From Simmondsia chinensis (Eukaryota > Streptophyta > Magnoliopsida > Caryophyllales > Simmondsiaceae): a DNA stretch of 64,000 bases. The position numbers and the translations under genes were made by a program. Shown piece by piece: positions 30,274 to 42,600 of this stretch (within the stretch, counting starts at the first letter, position 1; each line of letters opens with the position of its first letter). The stretch lies in NCBI GenBank assembly GCA_018398585.1, contig JAGTTD010000008.1, positions 7,886,501 through 7,950,500 of the forward strand, in the 5' to 3' direction. The notes beneath the pieces are model-generated. The model saw only the letters and a list, made by a program, of their open reading frames with translations. It ran no database searches and was not told the DNA's origin.

Positions 30274-30704
30274 GATGGTTGGCTAAGGAACAACATCTTC
30301 CAAACTACCTGTACCATTGGCAGTAGGGTATGTCGCATGGTGATTAATTTAGGGAGCTGTGAGAATATAATTTCCGAAGAGGCTGTAGCCAAGTTAGGCC
30401 TGAAGACGGAAGCACAACCAAGCCCATACAAGCTATCATAGCTCAAGAAGGGGAACCAGGTAACCGTTTTCAGATGTTGCTTGGTTAATTTCTCAATTGG
30501 GTAGAAGTACAAGGATGGGTTGTGTTGTGACATAGTCACCATGGACGCTTGTCACATATTGTTGGGGCGCCCATGGCAATTCTATAGAAGTGCCATCAAC
30601 GATAGGTGGAAGAGCACCAACAGCTTCTCTTCGAATAAACAAAGATTATCTTGTTTCCCAAGTAGGATAAGGCACTGCGAAAGTTGGTAGTATAAGACCT
30701 GGGT
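30274..30704 (+). pseudogene. Gypsy-1 aspartic protease region
   Basis: The segment reads NNIFQTTCTIGSRVCRMVIN, then LGSCENIISEEAV, which lines up with the protease of Gypsy-2 at 36719-37114. The catalytic D-S-G appears as N-L-G here, so the active-site Asp is lost. Stops follow at about 30438 and 30505. It would cleave the polyprotein if intact. Confidence 0.7.
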
Positions 30705-32112
30705 TTGCAAGGTCGAGCTATGTTCACCAAGGAGGTTGGCGAAATGAAGGTTTTTTTCATCTTAATTGGGAAGGAAAGTAAGGTACAACCAGAGGAGATA
30801 TTGAGTGAGGTTGGTGACTTGTTGAGGGAGTTCTCGGATCTGTTTCAAGAGGAGTTACCGGATACATTGCCACCATTGAGGGACATACAGCACTGCATTG
30901 ACTTAATGCCAGGACCTGCCTTGCCTAATAGGCCCCACTACCATATGAGTCTAGCTGAGCATAAGGAGTTAAGATGCCAAGTGGAGGAGTTGCTCGCCAA
31001 GAGTTTTATCTAGGAGAGCTTGAGTTTTTGCGTGGTATCGGCTTTGTTAATGCCAAAGAAGGATGGTAGTTAGCGAATATGCGTGGATAGTAGAGCCATC
31101 AACATGATCATTGTGCCGTATAGGTTCCCTATTCCGAGATTGGATGACCTACTCGATCAGCTCCGAAATTCGAAGGTGTTCACTAAGCTCGATCTAAAGA
31201 GCGGGTACAAAGTTTGATCAGGTGATGAATGGAAGACTGTCTTCAAGACTCAAGAAGGGTTATACGAGTGGCTTGTCATGCCATTCGGGTTGTTGAATGC
31301 ACTAAATACCTTTATGCGGTTCATGAGTCAGGTCTTGCGCCTATTCATTGGGAAGTTCGTCGTTGTCTACTTTGAAGATATCTTGATTTATAGGTAGAAC
31401 ATGGTCGAACACTTGGAGCATCTTAGGGATATGTTGAGCACATTGAGGAAGCAGTTCCTATTTTCTGCCATAAGGAAGTGCGAATTCATGAGAGACCGGG
31501 TAACCTTCGTTCGGTTTGTCGTGTCCAAGGATTGTATATCAGCTGATGAAGGGAAAACTACAGCAGCTTGCGATTGGCCAAAACCAAAGGCGATTGACAA
31601 AGTCAGGAGCTTTCACTGGTTGGCATCTTTCTATAGGTGATTTGTGCCTTAGTTCAGCTCGGTGATGGCCCCATTCACAAACTTTCTGAAACGGGGTTCC
31701 TTTGCTTGGACTCTGGAAGCTGCTGACGCTTTTGAAGAGATCAAGAGGAGGCTAACCATGGCACCGGTATTTTGCCCTTTCGGATTTCCAAAAGACTTTT
31801 AAGCTTGACACCGATGCCTCCTAGATTGGCATTGGCGCGGTCCTAAGTCAGAAGGGATGGCCTATGGCGTACTTTAGTTAGAAGCTTGATGGGAGTAAGT
31901 TAAATTACTCAACTTACGACATCGAGTTCTATGCATTGGCGAGTGTGCTGAGGCATTGGAAGTCATATCTAGCTAATAAAGGGTTTGTTTTCTATTCTAA
32001 CAATGTGGCCCTAAAGTACATCATTAGCCAAGACCAGCTATCTGATTGACACGCTAGGTGGGCAAGTTACATCCAGCTCTTCCACTTCGTAATCAAACAC
32101 AACTCAGGCGTC
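30705..32112 (+). pseudogene. Gypsy-1 reverse transcriptase and RNase H
   Basis: The frame 30705-31013 leads into the RT domain with FQEELPDTLPPLRDIQHCID. Past a stop at 31011, pieces read [34 protein letters not shown] and VYFEDILIY. The last is the catalytic box with its first Asp changed to Glu. The frame 31401-31640 continues through the thumb. RNase H follows with AYFS and LNYSTYDIEFYALASVL. At least five stops are present. The enzyme is dead. Confidence 0.85.
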
Positions 32113-33400
32113 TTGAACAAGGTGACGGATGCACTCAGTAGGCGCAGTCTCATCATATCACAGAGCAGAGTTTCCGTAACTTGGTTTAAGCAGTTGGCAG
32201 AGCAATACGAAGATGAACTCGCCATTGGTGGGATTGGGCGGGAAGTCCAATATGGCTCTGTTACTAGATATTCCATGCATGATGGCTTCCTTTTTAAAGG
32301 AAACCAACTTTGCATCCCGGATTCAAGTCTACGACTCAAGATCATTGCGGAGAAGCACAACCACAGGCATATGGGCCGAGACAAGGCACTACAGCTAGCT
32401 AGCACCAACTATTTTTGGCCTTTGTTACGGAAAGAGGTAGAAAGATTTGTCAAACGATGTCACATTTGTCAAGTATCAAAAGGTGGACTGACCAATGTAG
32501 GTCTATACTTACCAATGACGATTTTGAGTCATCCTTGGGCAGATATTAGTACGGCCATTGTTTTGGGACTACCACGGACAAGGGGAGGCATTGATTTGAT
32601 ATTCATGGTGGTTGATCGGCTCTTAAAGATGATGCACTTCATAGGGTGCAAGAAGGTCGCTGACGCTATATATATGGTAGGGTTATATTTCCAAGAGGTG
32701 TACAAGCTTCATGGATTGCTGGCTAGCATTGTCTCAGATAGGGACACGAGGTTCGTCAACTACTTCTGGAAGATGTTATGGAAGATGGCAAGCACCTCCC
32801 TCGCCTTCAACACAGTTCATCATCTGCAGATGGATGGTCAGACGGAGGTAACGAACTGATCATTGGGCAACTTACTCCGATGTCTTGTTGACGACAACAC
32901 TAGGGGCTGGGAAGCAAAGTTTTACTAAGCTGAGTCCGGCTACAATAGTTCAGTTACTAGGAGTATGGGCTTTGCACAATTCAAGATTGTCTATGGTTTT
33001 GTAGTACGGTCTCCAATAGATTTGGCACCTGTTCCAGATCTCACTCATCCCAATGGCAAGGTGGAAGACTTCATCTTCAACCTCCGAGACATATATGAGC
33101 AGACTTGAGCACAGATTCTGAAGGCAAGAGCCAAGTACAAAGTGTCAAGTGATAAACAGCATAGAGCAATCCGGTTACATGTTGGCCATCAAGTCTGGGC
33201 AATTCTAATGAGAGCTTCCCGGCATGAGGTCACAACAAATTGGCCCTTTGCAGATTCTAGAGAAGATCAATGACGACATATATCGATCTACAATTGCCGA
33301 GTAGGAGGAGAACTTCATACGTATTCAACGTCAAACATCTCGTCCCATATTTTGGTGAGAACTATATGAAGGATTCCTTGACAAATTCGCTCCGACCAGG
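32113..33400 (+). pseudogene. Gypsy-1 integrase
   Basis: The frame 32113-32859 (248 aa) begins in the RNase H/integrase linker. It then has the HHCC zinc domain (NHRHMGRDKALQLASTNYFW, then CHICQ) and the catalytic core. The first catalytic Asp should lie in the segment PWADISTAIVLGLP but is replaced. The second is in SDRDTRFV. The region around the Glu keeps QMDGQTEVTN. Broken C-terminal pieces continue to about 33400 and include VVRSPIDLAPVPDL and FNVKHLVPYFGEN. It is inactive. Confidence 0.82.
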
Positions 33401-33406
33401 GAAGGC

Positions 33407-33894
33407 TGATGCAGCCCCACTTCCAGACTTGGCAGTTTTTTTGGCGGGAATCCATTGGCGATCTGCTCCAGTTGGCGGGGTCAAGGAACGCGGATAGGAG
33501 GGGGTACGAATTAGAATTTTACCACAATTAGGAAGCTTAATTTAAATTTTCGGATTTATTTTGTATTTATCTCTTTTATATTTTTAGTTATTTTAGTTAC
33601 ATCACACGGTTTGCTGGATGAAGCACATAGATTACGATCTTGTCCGTTGATATTTAATTAGGAGTTTGAATCTAATTAAAAAGCTCCTCTATTTAAAGAG
33701 AGGTTTAGCTAGGGGTTTGATAGCTTATTATTATTCGGAATTTTCTCTCTAGTTTAGTATTTTCTCCTGTTCTCAAGTTGTGAGAACCAAGATTAGACTT
33801 TTTTCCTTTGTTCTTTATTATTTTCATAATAAGAAATTAAGAGAAGGCTGTTGAATCTTTATGTTTTCCAATTTGTCTTTTACGCGTTGCATCA
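33407..33894 (+). repeat. Gypsy-1 3' LTR
   Basis: 488 bp, starts TGATGCAGCC after the purine-rich ACCAGGGAAGGC and ends GCATCA. Confidence 0.9.
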
Positions 33895-33899
33895 GACTT

Positions 33900-34964
33900 C
33901 TCTTGATTTTGGATGTGATATTCCTTAATTTGTTTGATTTATATCACTAAATGTCAAATGTATGAGCAAAATTATTATTGTCAGATCAAACTTGTTATGT
34001 TCAATGCAATAACAACGAGAATTTTCACCCTCACAATTTAATTTGTTAAATTGGCTCCCAACTTATTTTTCTTGTAGGTAGAAAATAAAGACTAACGTTA
34101 TTGCCATTGCTAGATATATTATTGCCAAAACATAACCATGATTTTCAAAATAATTTATACATTTCATTATTTTTGAGTCATATCATTACTTTAATAATAA
34201 TAGTTTTTAAAATAAAATTGGTTTGGGGTGCCGTCCGCAGCCGGCCCGTGTGCTTAATTCAAGGCTTCGGCCCCACTTTTAGAATGGTGCACCCTCATAG
34301 GCTCTACTAGAGAGCCACGAAGCATTCATTTAACAAACTTTAATTCTAACATCAAACACCAATTTTATTTGTATAAAAAATAAGTATCCAGTTATAATTA
34401 TCCAATTTATGAAAAATAATTAAGTTGACATTATTTTAAGAATTCTAATAATTTTAGTCACGCTACTTGATATACAAATATAATAAGTTGTTATTCTTAA
34501 GATAATAATTATTGTTGTCAAAGTGATAATTTGACTTATAATAAATAATAACCATAATATTTCACAAAATTGTTCAGCTATTAATAATTTTATCATGATA
34601 ATAATATTATCCATTTAATATTCAAATTAGATAACACTTTTGGCATCAAATTTAAATGTGACGTTTGCATATTGAATAACGCCTTAGGTAATTACAATAT
34701 GGTAAGGATTCTTTTAATTTAATTCTTTTTTTATAAACTAATAAAATTTTATTATATTATATAAATAAATAAATATTATAATTTTAAACATTTATAATAT
34801 TGCTTAGCTTGAAAACGTTGACTTTTTGGTTTTTTAATCCTTTTGACTATGTAGCAAACCCCTTTTTCAAAATGATGATTTAAAAAATTATAGTTTGTAT
34901 AGAAGATAGTAAACGCTCTCTCATGCCGTTTCAAAATATTTGTTGTATTTCAACATAATATAAA
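33900..34964. other. AT-rich intergenic sequence with a GC-rich patch
   Basis: No gene seen. A sharply GC-richer patch (about 34218-34318: GGTGCCGTCCGCAGCCGGCC and TTCGGCCCC) stands out from the AT-rich surroundings. It may be a fragment of a DNA element end. Confidence 0.5.
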
Positions 34965-35203
34965 AAGAGCTATTTACTCCAAAGTTTTACATGTTTTGTC
35001 CATTATGTCAATTTAATTTCTATAATTTTCACTGTGTCATAGTGCATGTAGAATAATATTGTGTCAATTTGGTTCTTCGTGTAAAATTTAAGGCAAATTA
35101 TAGAAAGACCTCTTAAACTTTATAGTTAAACATAACACTCTCATACACTTTCAATTTCGTAAAATAGTTCCTTGAATTTTACAATTAAACACAATAAATA
35201 CCC
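34965..35203 (-). repeat. Left arm of outer inverted repeat
   Basis: The complement carries GGAGTAAATA, AAATTGACAC, GGTCTTTCTATAATTTGCC and TATGTTTAACTATAAAG. These match, in order and opposite orientation, the right arm near 47430-47950. Confidence 0.55.
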
Positions 35204-35745
35204 GGATGTAGCGCATTTAAGAAGAAAATTGGGAACAAAAATTTCAACGGCCTTCCTTTAAACTCTTATTCCTCCAACAATTAAGAAGTAAAGGGAAAAT
35301 ATTTAACCCTAGTTCTCACACCTCGATAATAGAGGAAAACACATAAAAAGATAAATAAAATATATGACAATTGAATGAATCCAAAAAACCCTAACCAACC
35401 CTCTCTTTAAATGGAGGAGCTTTTCGAGCTAGACTCAAAATAAATAAAATAATAAAAAATAAAATTAAATCCCTATTGGAAGATCAACTCTAGATATTAG
35501 TTTTTCGTGTGCTCATCTATCAATCCATATGCTTTTATCCCTCAATTTGTGTCCTCAACTTTAGATAGATGAGCTATTTCACCAAAATAAAAGACTAAAA
35601 GATAAATACAAATACAAATAATAATCTACCAATCTAAGCTAAGGCCTCCTAATTGATATTAACTTTCTCAATCCGGTTTACCCTTTTCGCGTCTCTCCTC
35701 CATCCAGCCAAGCAACCCGCCAAAAGCTATGGTGCAGCTACATCA
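35204..35745 (-). repeat. Gypsy-2 3' LTR
   Basis: About 542 bp. Its - strand start is TGATGTAGCTGCACC at 35745. A second LTR-edge-like sequence (TGATGCAGCC on the - strand) lies at 35914. The AAGCTCCTCCATTTAAAGAG complement holds the likely TATA-type box. Confidence 0.8.
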
Positions 35746-35813
35746 TTCTTCCTGTGTTAGAGAGAATTCATCCTCGAATTTCATAAGGGATCATTTGGGC
35801 CATTTTTGCTAAG

Positions 35814-36389
35814 TTATACCCCTGCACAACTTCCCTCCATCTCGCCAAGCTTGCCCAAGCGGAGGCTGTTGACCTGTTGTAACCCGACTCGCCAAGACGA
35901 TGCAGGCTGCATCATCATCCTCAACTTGGAAAGAATTCGCCCTCGAATTTTCCAACAGATCATATGGGTCATCCTCACCAAGGTGAGGAACACATCGGAA
36001 GTCGTCATTCGCGCTATCTTGTATTTGGCACGTGCCTCAAGCAACCATGCTTGAGCCTGCTCATGTATCTTCTGATGGTTGGTGATGAAGTCCTCGGTCT
36101 GTTCATGTGGATGAATAAGATTTGGAATGGGTGCAAGGTCTATTGGAGCCTGAGGGACACAGCCATAGACAATAGTGGTACGTGCTATCTTCCATAGTGG
36201 CTTCCAGAAAGGGTGCACAAAGAGCACATCCCTATCCAACACAATGTTGGAAGGTACGCCATGTTTATACCCCTCACCTAACTCTTCTCGGGCTTCAAAC
36301 TTAGTCTTCCACTCACCTTCTGGCGAAATGTGACTCAGGTGGTATCCGTCCTTTATACCCAACTCAGTAGATACCATCGAATTCTGCAA
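35814..36389 (-). pseudogene. Gypsy-2 integrase C-terminal remnant
   Basis: A 191-codon open piece whose middle resembles the region after the integrase core in Gypsy-1: VYGCVPQAPIDLAPIPNLIH, then HQKIHEQAQAWLLEARAKYK. Its first part (SNIVLDRDVLFVHPFWKPLW) is a piece of the core around the second Asp. The end runs into the duplicated LTR-edge sequence. The sequence between this and the protease (36390-36718) holds scraps of RT and the linker. Confidence 0.7.
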
Positions 36390-36718
36390 TTGGTATAGAA
36401 AGTTATCTAATCTAAGAATTGGTAGTCAATAACATACCGTGATCCTACCGATGGTCCTGCTGTCAAGACATATCCGCCAAGTCCCATCCTTTGTTGGTGT
36501 CAAGATAGCTGATCTACTCTTCAGGCCCTCTCAAATGAAAACCTTGGTGAGTAGCTTCAATACTTGGCTCCTAAGATCTCCACGCTTCACAACGTTCACT
36601 CAGTAATATGGCCCTTTCTGTAAGACAACCCTGGCACCCTATCAACTTCTTTGGTGAGCATGACTCTATCCCGGGGGTTTGGGTTTTCAGTTATCATCGA
36701 ACGTGGTTGTTCGTGCTT

Positions 36719-37114
36719 TTAAGACAACAAGATTAACTTTGTACCCTCAAACACAAAGCTGTAGGTGTTCCGCCTTCCATCATGGGTAGCACCTCTGTCG
36801 AATTGCCATGGTTGTCCAGGCAACAAGTGGCACACATCCATAGTAACCACATCACTCCATACCCCATCTCGGTGTTTCGCCCCAAGTGAAAAGTTAAACA
36901 AGCAACCTTTTGATATGGTTACCCGGTCACCTTTCTCAAGCCATAACTTGTAAGGGTTCGGATGCTCTTCCGTCTTTAATCCTAGCTTTTGGACTGCTTC
37001 CTTGGAGATAGCGTTCTCGCAACTTCCAGAATCAATGACTAGGTGACATACTCTTCCGCCAATCGTGCATGTCATCTGGAACATGTTATCCCGAAGCCAA
37101 TCATCCCCTTCTAC
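36719..37114 (-). pseudogene. Gypsy-2 aspartic protease, split by hAT-3
   Basis: The frame encodes MTCTIGGRVCHLVIDSGSCE and then NAISKEAVQKLGLKTEE. It keeps the catalytic D-S-G that Gypsy-1 has lost. A C-terminal part includes DVCHLLPGQPWQFDRGA, the usual family pattern. The upstream end is cut by hAT-3 at 37115. The gag side resumes at 46449, with a PQAA-type segment. It would process the polyprotein if the element were whole. Confidence 0.8.
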
Positions 37115-39420
37115 CAGTGGCAGATCCAGAAGTTTACCGATGCGGGGTCCATATATATAATTAAAAACATAATAAAAAATAAAAAATAACAATAAATGCA
37201 AATGTAATATAATATACTATTAATCTATTTAGAAATTAAAAAGTATGAAAATTTTCATATAATAAAATTATAGTAATATCTATACACAGAGGGAAATAAA
37301 ATCAACAAATTAACCCAAATGTCCCCTGCGAGTCTTCATATTTTGAAAATGTTGTATAATAGCATCATTAGTGATACTCTCAAATACATCATTCTCAGTG
37401 AAAGCAAGTAAACAATCATTAATAAACTGATCACTCATTCGATTTCTCAAATCAGACTTAATAAACTTCATTGCAGAAAAAGCTCTCTCCACTGTTGCAG
37501 TGGCGACTGGAAGAATCAAAGCCAATTTCAGAAGCAAATAAACATGCGAATATGTCATATGCTTTTTTGTTTCAACCATCTTCCTAGAAAGATCAGAAAT
37601 TCCCTTCAACTCAGAAAACTTATCATCATTGTGGACATCAACAACAAAATTACCAAGCTGACAACCTAATTTTTGAATATCAACATCTAAAAAGTCATCA
37701 GGATAATGTTCTACCGATCTCATCAACTTCTTCTCATCAAAGTTAACAAATGAGTCAACTGGATTCAAACAAGCTACATCCAGAATTGACTTAGTGCTTA
37801 CCTCATCAAAGCGATTGTTAAGCTCACTCAGCTGCATATCAATGACTGTATAAAATAGATCAATACGAAAATGATGCTCATTGGTAACCGCAGACACTCT
37901 GTGCTTTGACTTTCCTCAAATAACATATAAATCATCCATGGTGGGGATCAAAATACCATGCTTCAAACAAAATAAAGATATATCATCCATAAAAGATTCC
38001 CGACCATTCTCTCTAGTCACCTGCAAGCGTTTCTTAGCTACACCAAGAAATGTCATAGCATTCACAATATCTTGCTCTTTTCTTTGCAAAGCTATGTTTA
38101 GTTCATTCGTAATTCCTAATATTTTTTTTTTTCATAAAGTGTAATAAGAAAATAAACTCAAATGATTAAAAACTATTTAAAAAGCACTGAGCTTTCTATC
38201 TATCATCTGAATCAGAGGCATCATTTGCAATATCTTCAAGAACATCAATGATCGAAGAAAACATAGCAACCACATTCACAATCGTCTTGTAATGAGATCC
38301 CTAACAAGTATCACCTGGCCTTTTAAGACCAAGTTCTTGATTTAAGCCTCGCCCTATTTCTAGCTCGCCATACATAAAGTCTCTTTAGCTACCTCTATTT
38401 GCTTCTCTCGTAGCATATCCCTATGCTTAAAGGAAGCTCCAACCACGTTCATTACATTATTAAGCAAGCCAAAAAGCCAAGCCACATCATACTGATTTTT
38501 TGCGGTTGCAACAAGAGTTAATTGAAGTTGATGAGCAAAACAATGAATGCAATATGCTGAAGGAGTATCTCTCATAGTCAAAGCTTTAAGGCCGTTGATA
38601 TGTCCTTGCATATTACTAGCTCCATCATAGCATTGTCCACGTATCAGATGTGGACTCAACGAATATTGAGAAAGTAAATTATAAATTGCTTTATTCAATG
38701 ATAAAGCAGAAGTATCAAAAAGATGAACATGACCAACAAATCGCTCCATCACAACCCCTCGTTTATCTACATCTCACAAAACAAGAGCCATATGCTCCTT
38801 GTAAGATACATCACGTGACTCATCAACCAATATCCCAAAGACATCATCCCCAATCTCTTCAATGATAGCATTCACTATTTCTCTTGCGCATGCATTCACA
38901 ATGTATTTTTACATAGATGGTGAAGTCATTTGTTGGTTATTTGGAGCATTTTGCAGGACAACACTCCCCACATTATCGACACGCTCTGCATACCATGTTA
39001 AGATTCGAAGAAAATTTCCTCTATTTTTGGATGTTTCACTTTTATCATGGCCCCGAAATGCTATCCCACCAGATAAAAGTAATCTTGCTACATCAATTGA
39101 TGCATTTAAGCGAATTCGATACTAATTCTTCATTTGCTCTGATTGATTCACAAGAGCAGCTTGGATTGGTTGATTTTGCCTCATTAAATCTTCACATTTC
39201 TTAACACATTGATTGTGAGCACTATTAGGCCCACCAACATGCATATCAAATCTCTCTTTTTTATTCCAACTCCTAAACCCTTTCTCTGTAAATGAGTCTC
39301 CCCCACCAAGACTCATACGTTCGATTTTAAACAAATAACAACATGGGCAAAAAGTAGCATCCAATTTGACACTATATTCTATCCAATTGCTATATTCATC
39401 AAGCCAAAAAGAGTTAAATC

Positions 39421-40123
39421 TGTTAGTAGTTTGTATTGTAGAGTTAAGTAAAAATGGGAATACATCCCACATTGGAAAAGAAGGGGAAGAGACACTACTT
39501 TATAAGTAGGTGTCTCATATGGGCCTATTAGTATGTTGGGCTTGTTGTGGGCTTAGGAGTTCATGTTGCTCTTTATGGGCTAAGGAAATTCTAAAATCAC
39601 ACACGCGTGTGAGCGCAGCGCTTATGGCGGCTTATTAGGCTGCACTTGGCACTTGGTGTGCTTGTGCGCAATGCGGGTGCAGGGGGCTTAGTACGGGACA
39701 TACCACACCGGATAATAAACTTTTATTATTATTTTATCTACTTAATTAAATAAAATGATTTTCTGAAATTAAAAATGATAAAACTGCTAAATTCGGTTAA
39801 TGGCAGTTTTTGGATTTCTAAGTGAATTTAATTCCGGTTAAATAATGTGCCTCTATATAAGGTTTGATATGCCCATTAAATTTGTCTGAATCATCTTCTT
39901 CCTATTTTCTCTTCTTCTTTCTCAAGAGAGTTCAGGGGATTTTTTGGTTGTTGTTCTCCACAAAATCCAAGAAGGCTTATTGTATCCTGGGGGTGTATTT
40001 GCTATATCTAAGAATAATCTTTGTGTAGAGAGGGAAAATATTACCTTAAAGACAGTGTTAAAATACGCCTTAAGCCTTAGAAATTTTCCCAAGTTATATT
40101 CTGCCATACCCATATTCTCAACA
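39421..40123 (+). repeat. Copia-2 5' LTR
   Basis: 703 bp. A TATATAAGG box lies near 39855, and R/U5-type sequence follows. A short GC-rich repeat (GCGTGTGAGCGCAGCGC) near 39605 differs from the other copy. Confidence 0.93.
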
Positions 40124-40142
40124 ATTTTAGGGTATTATTTCA

Positions 40143-41590
40143 ATGGCGGGAGAGTCATCCAACACTGCTACGTTCCGAGTCATGAACCAAGAGTTTGTCG
40201 AACTGGATCGTTTTGATGGGACCAATTTTAATAGCTGGAAAGACAAGATGATGTTTTTGCTTACTGCACTCAACATCGCATACATCCTTGATCCTGAATT
40301 GAAGCCTATTTCTGAACCCGATGTGGATGCTTCGGATGAGGAGAAGGCCAAAGCAGCAGAATTGAAGAAGAAACGCGAAGAGGATGAGTTCGTCTATTGT
40401 GGTCATATCCTCAACACTTTGTCTGACCGTTTATATGATCTGTACATGTCCAACAAGTCCCCATTGAAGATTTGGCAGGCCCTCGAAGAGAAGTACAACA
40501 CAGAGAGGCAAGGTACAGATAAATTTCTATTGATGAAATATTTCGAGTTTGTTATGATTGACAGTATACCTATTATGGACCAAGTGCATGAGTTGCAAGT
40601 TCTGGTTAATAGACTTCGTGACGTCAAAGTAGTCATTCTTGAATCTCTTCAAGTTGGAGCAATTATCGCAAAATTGCCTCTTGCTTGGAAAGATTACGGA
40701 AAGAAACTTCTACATATGACAGAAGACTTCACTGTAGAAAAGTTACTTAGGCATCTACGCATTGAAGAAGAAACTAGAAAGCGTGATGCCGAGTATCTTG
40801 GTAATAGTTCTAAAGTGAACTACGTCTCTGACCACAATCATAAGAATAAGAACCAGAAAAAGAAGACTTTTGATTTTAAAAACAAGCAGGACAAAAAGAA
40901 AAGTCGCAAGTGCTACCATTGTCACAAAAAAGGACACTATATAAAAGATTGCAGGGAGTTAAAGAGGGAGAACACTACAAAGAACCAGTCTTTCGCTTCT
41001 TCCAAAGCCAATATGGTCCAAGAGGAGTGCAAAGACCTTGTTGCCATGCTTTTTGGCATGGAAGGACTGCAAATTGGCATGGTTACCGAACTGCATATGG
41101 CAACTACCAAGTCTGTTTCTTGGTGGTTAGATTCTGGAGCAACAATTCATGTGTGCAATGACAAGGAGCAGTTTAAGACCTATGAAGAAGTGAAAGATCG
41201 TGAGGTATTTATGGGAAACCACAATCCAGCGAAGGTTCTTGGACAGGGCACCGTGGAGTTAAAGTTTACTTCTGGAAAGAAACTCACTTTGGTGAATGTT
41301 CTCCATGTTCCTGAAATTAGAAAGAATTTAGTCTCTGCTGGTCTTTTGTATAAGAATGGTTTTAAAGTTGTACTTGAGTCTGACAAGGTTGTACTATCCA
41401 TGAATGGTTTCTTTGTGGGGAAGGGTTATTTCTGTGATGGTATGTTCAAACTTAATGTTGATGGTATTAATGAAATGAATGTTGTTTCTATTTACTTTGT
41501 GGATTCTTCTTCAACTATGTGGCATGCTAGGTTAGCACACTTAAAAACTTTAGGTCGTTGGAATATATGCACAAGCATGGTTATATTTCA
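40143..41590 (+). pseudogene. Copia-2 gag and protease
   Basis: The ATG at 40143 is only 19 nt after the LTR. Residues 10-130 hold the gag start (ELDRFDGTNFNSWKDKMMFL), and the UBN2 core runs to about 215. A basic stretch then leads to the zinc knuckle CYHCHKKGHYIKDC (257-270). The protease active site is WWLDSGATIHVC (D330-S-G). The GAG-pre-integrase motif begins WHARLAHL, and the frame then shifts near 41560; the continuing frame is 41558-41812. All gag and protease motifs are intact. The shift separates them from the polymerase. Confidence 0.9.
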
Positions 41591-42600
41591 GTTAAAGATA
41601 ACATTAAAAAGGATAAGTGTGAAATCTGCATCCAAGCAAAGTTTATTAAAAGACCTTTTCCTAGAGTAGAAAGGAATACACAAATTCTGGACTTAGTGCA
41701 TTCAGATATATGTGAATTGAATGGAGTGCTTACTAGAGGTGGAAAACGTTACTTTATAACGTTTATAGATGATTGTTCAAGATATACTTATGTATATCTT
41801 AAGAGAAATTAAGATGAGGCATTCACTATATTTAAACGTTATAAAGCAGAAGTAGAGAATCAAAAAGAAAGAAAGATTAAAATTCTACGCAGTGATAGAG
41901 GCGGAGAGTATTTTCCCATTGACTTTGATGCATTTTGTGAAGGACATGGTATAATACATCAAAACTCCGCTCCTTATACTCCTCAACAAAATGGTTTGGC
42001 TGAAAGGAAAAATTGTACTTTTGAGGAAATGGTTAACTCTATGATCCTTAATGCCAGAATGCCATTAAATTTGTGGGGAGAAGCTCTACTTGCTGCTTGT
42101 CATATTCATAATCGAATTCCATCTAGGAAAAGGAAAAAATCTCCATATGAAATATGGAAAGGAAGAAAACCTAAGTTGGATTATCTTAGGGTGTGGGGGT
42201 GTTTAGCCTTTTATCGAGTACCCGATCCTAAGAGGACAAAATTGGGTCCTAGGGCTATAAAAAGTGTGTTTGTGGGTTATGCTCAAAATTCTAAAGCATA
42301 TAGGCTTCTTAACCTTGACTCAAATATTATTGTTGAGACTAGGGATGTTGAATTTATTAAAAATAAATTTTATCATGATAAGAGCATTGAGCATACTCCA
42401 AATACTAAGAGTTTACAATCACCTCTACTACAAGAAGATATTCCCGAAAGTTCTAATGCGAATGCAAATAAAAGAAATGTAGAGAATGTTTCATTAGAAC
42501 CTAGAAGAAGTCAAAGAGCAAGGAAAGAGAAAAATTTAGGATCTGACTTTATTTCTTCTCAAGCTATATTATTCCTAGTTGAAGGAGACAGAAACTCTGT
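41591..42600 (+). pseudogene. Copia-2 integrase
   Basis: After the shift, the zinc-binding end reads KCEICIQAKFIKRPF. The core follows with LVHSDICELNGV (first Asp), a stop at about 41811, SDRGGEYFPID (second Asp) and PQQNGLAERKN (Glu). All three catalytic acids are present. The frame then continues open from 41996 through LRVWGCLAFYRVPDPKRTKL to a linker rich in Ser/Asn/Glu with RRSQRARKEK. Only the frameshift and one stop break it. Confidence 0.88.

Larger units (their letters stand above)
28578..33894 (+). mobile_element. Gypsy-1: full-length, inactivated Ty3/gypsy retrotransposon
   Basis: The LTRs (28578-29048 and 33407-33894) end in GCATCA, and the element is flanked by a perfect GACTT duplication (28573-28577 and 33895-33899). 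The PBS TGGTATCAGAGCC is at 29051-29063. Internal order is gag, protease, RT, RNase H, integrase, which defines Ty3/gypsy. Many stops and active-site changes show it is dead. No chromodomain is readable after the integrase. LTR architecture links it to LTR-N1 and Gypsy-2. Confidence 0.95.
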
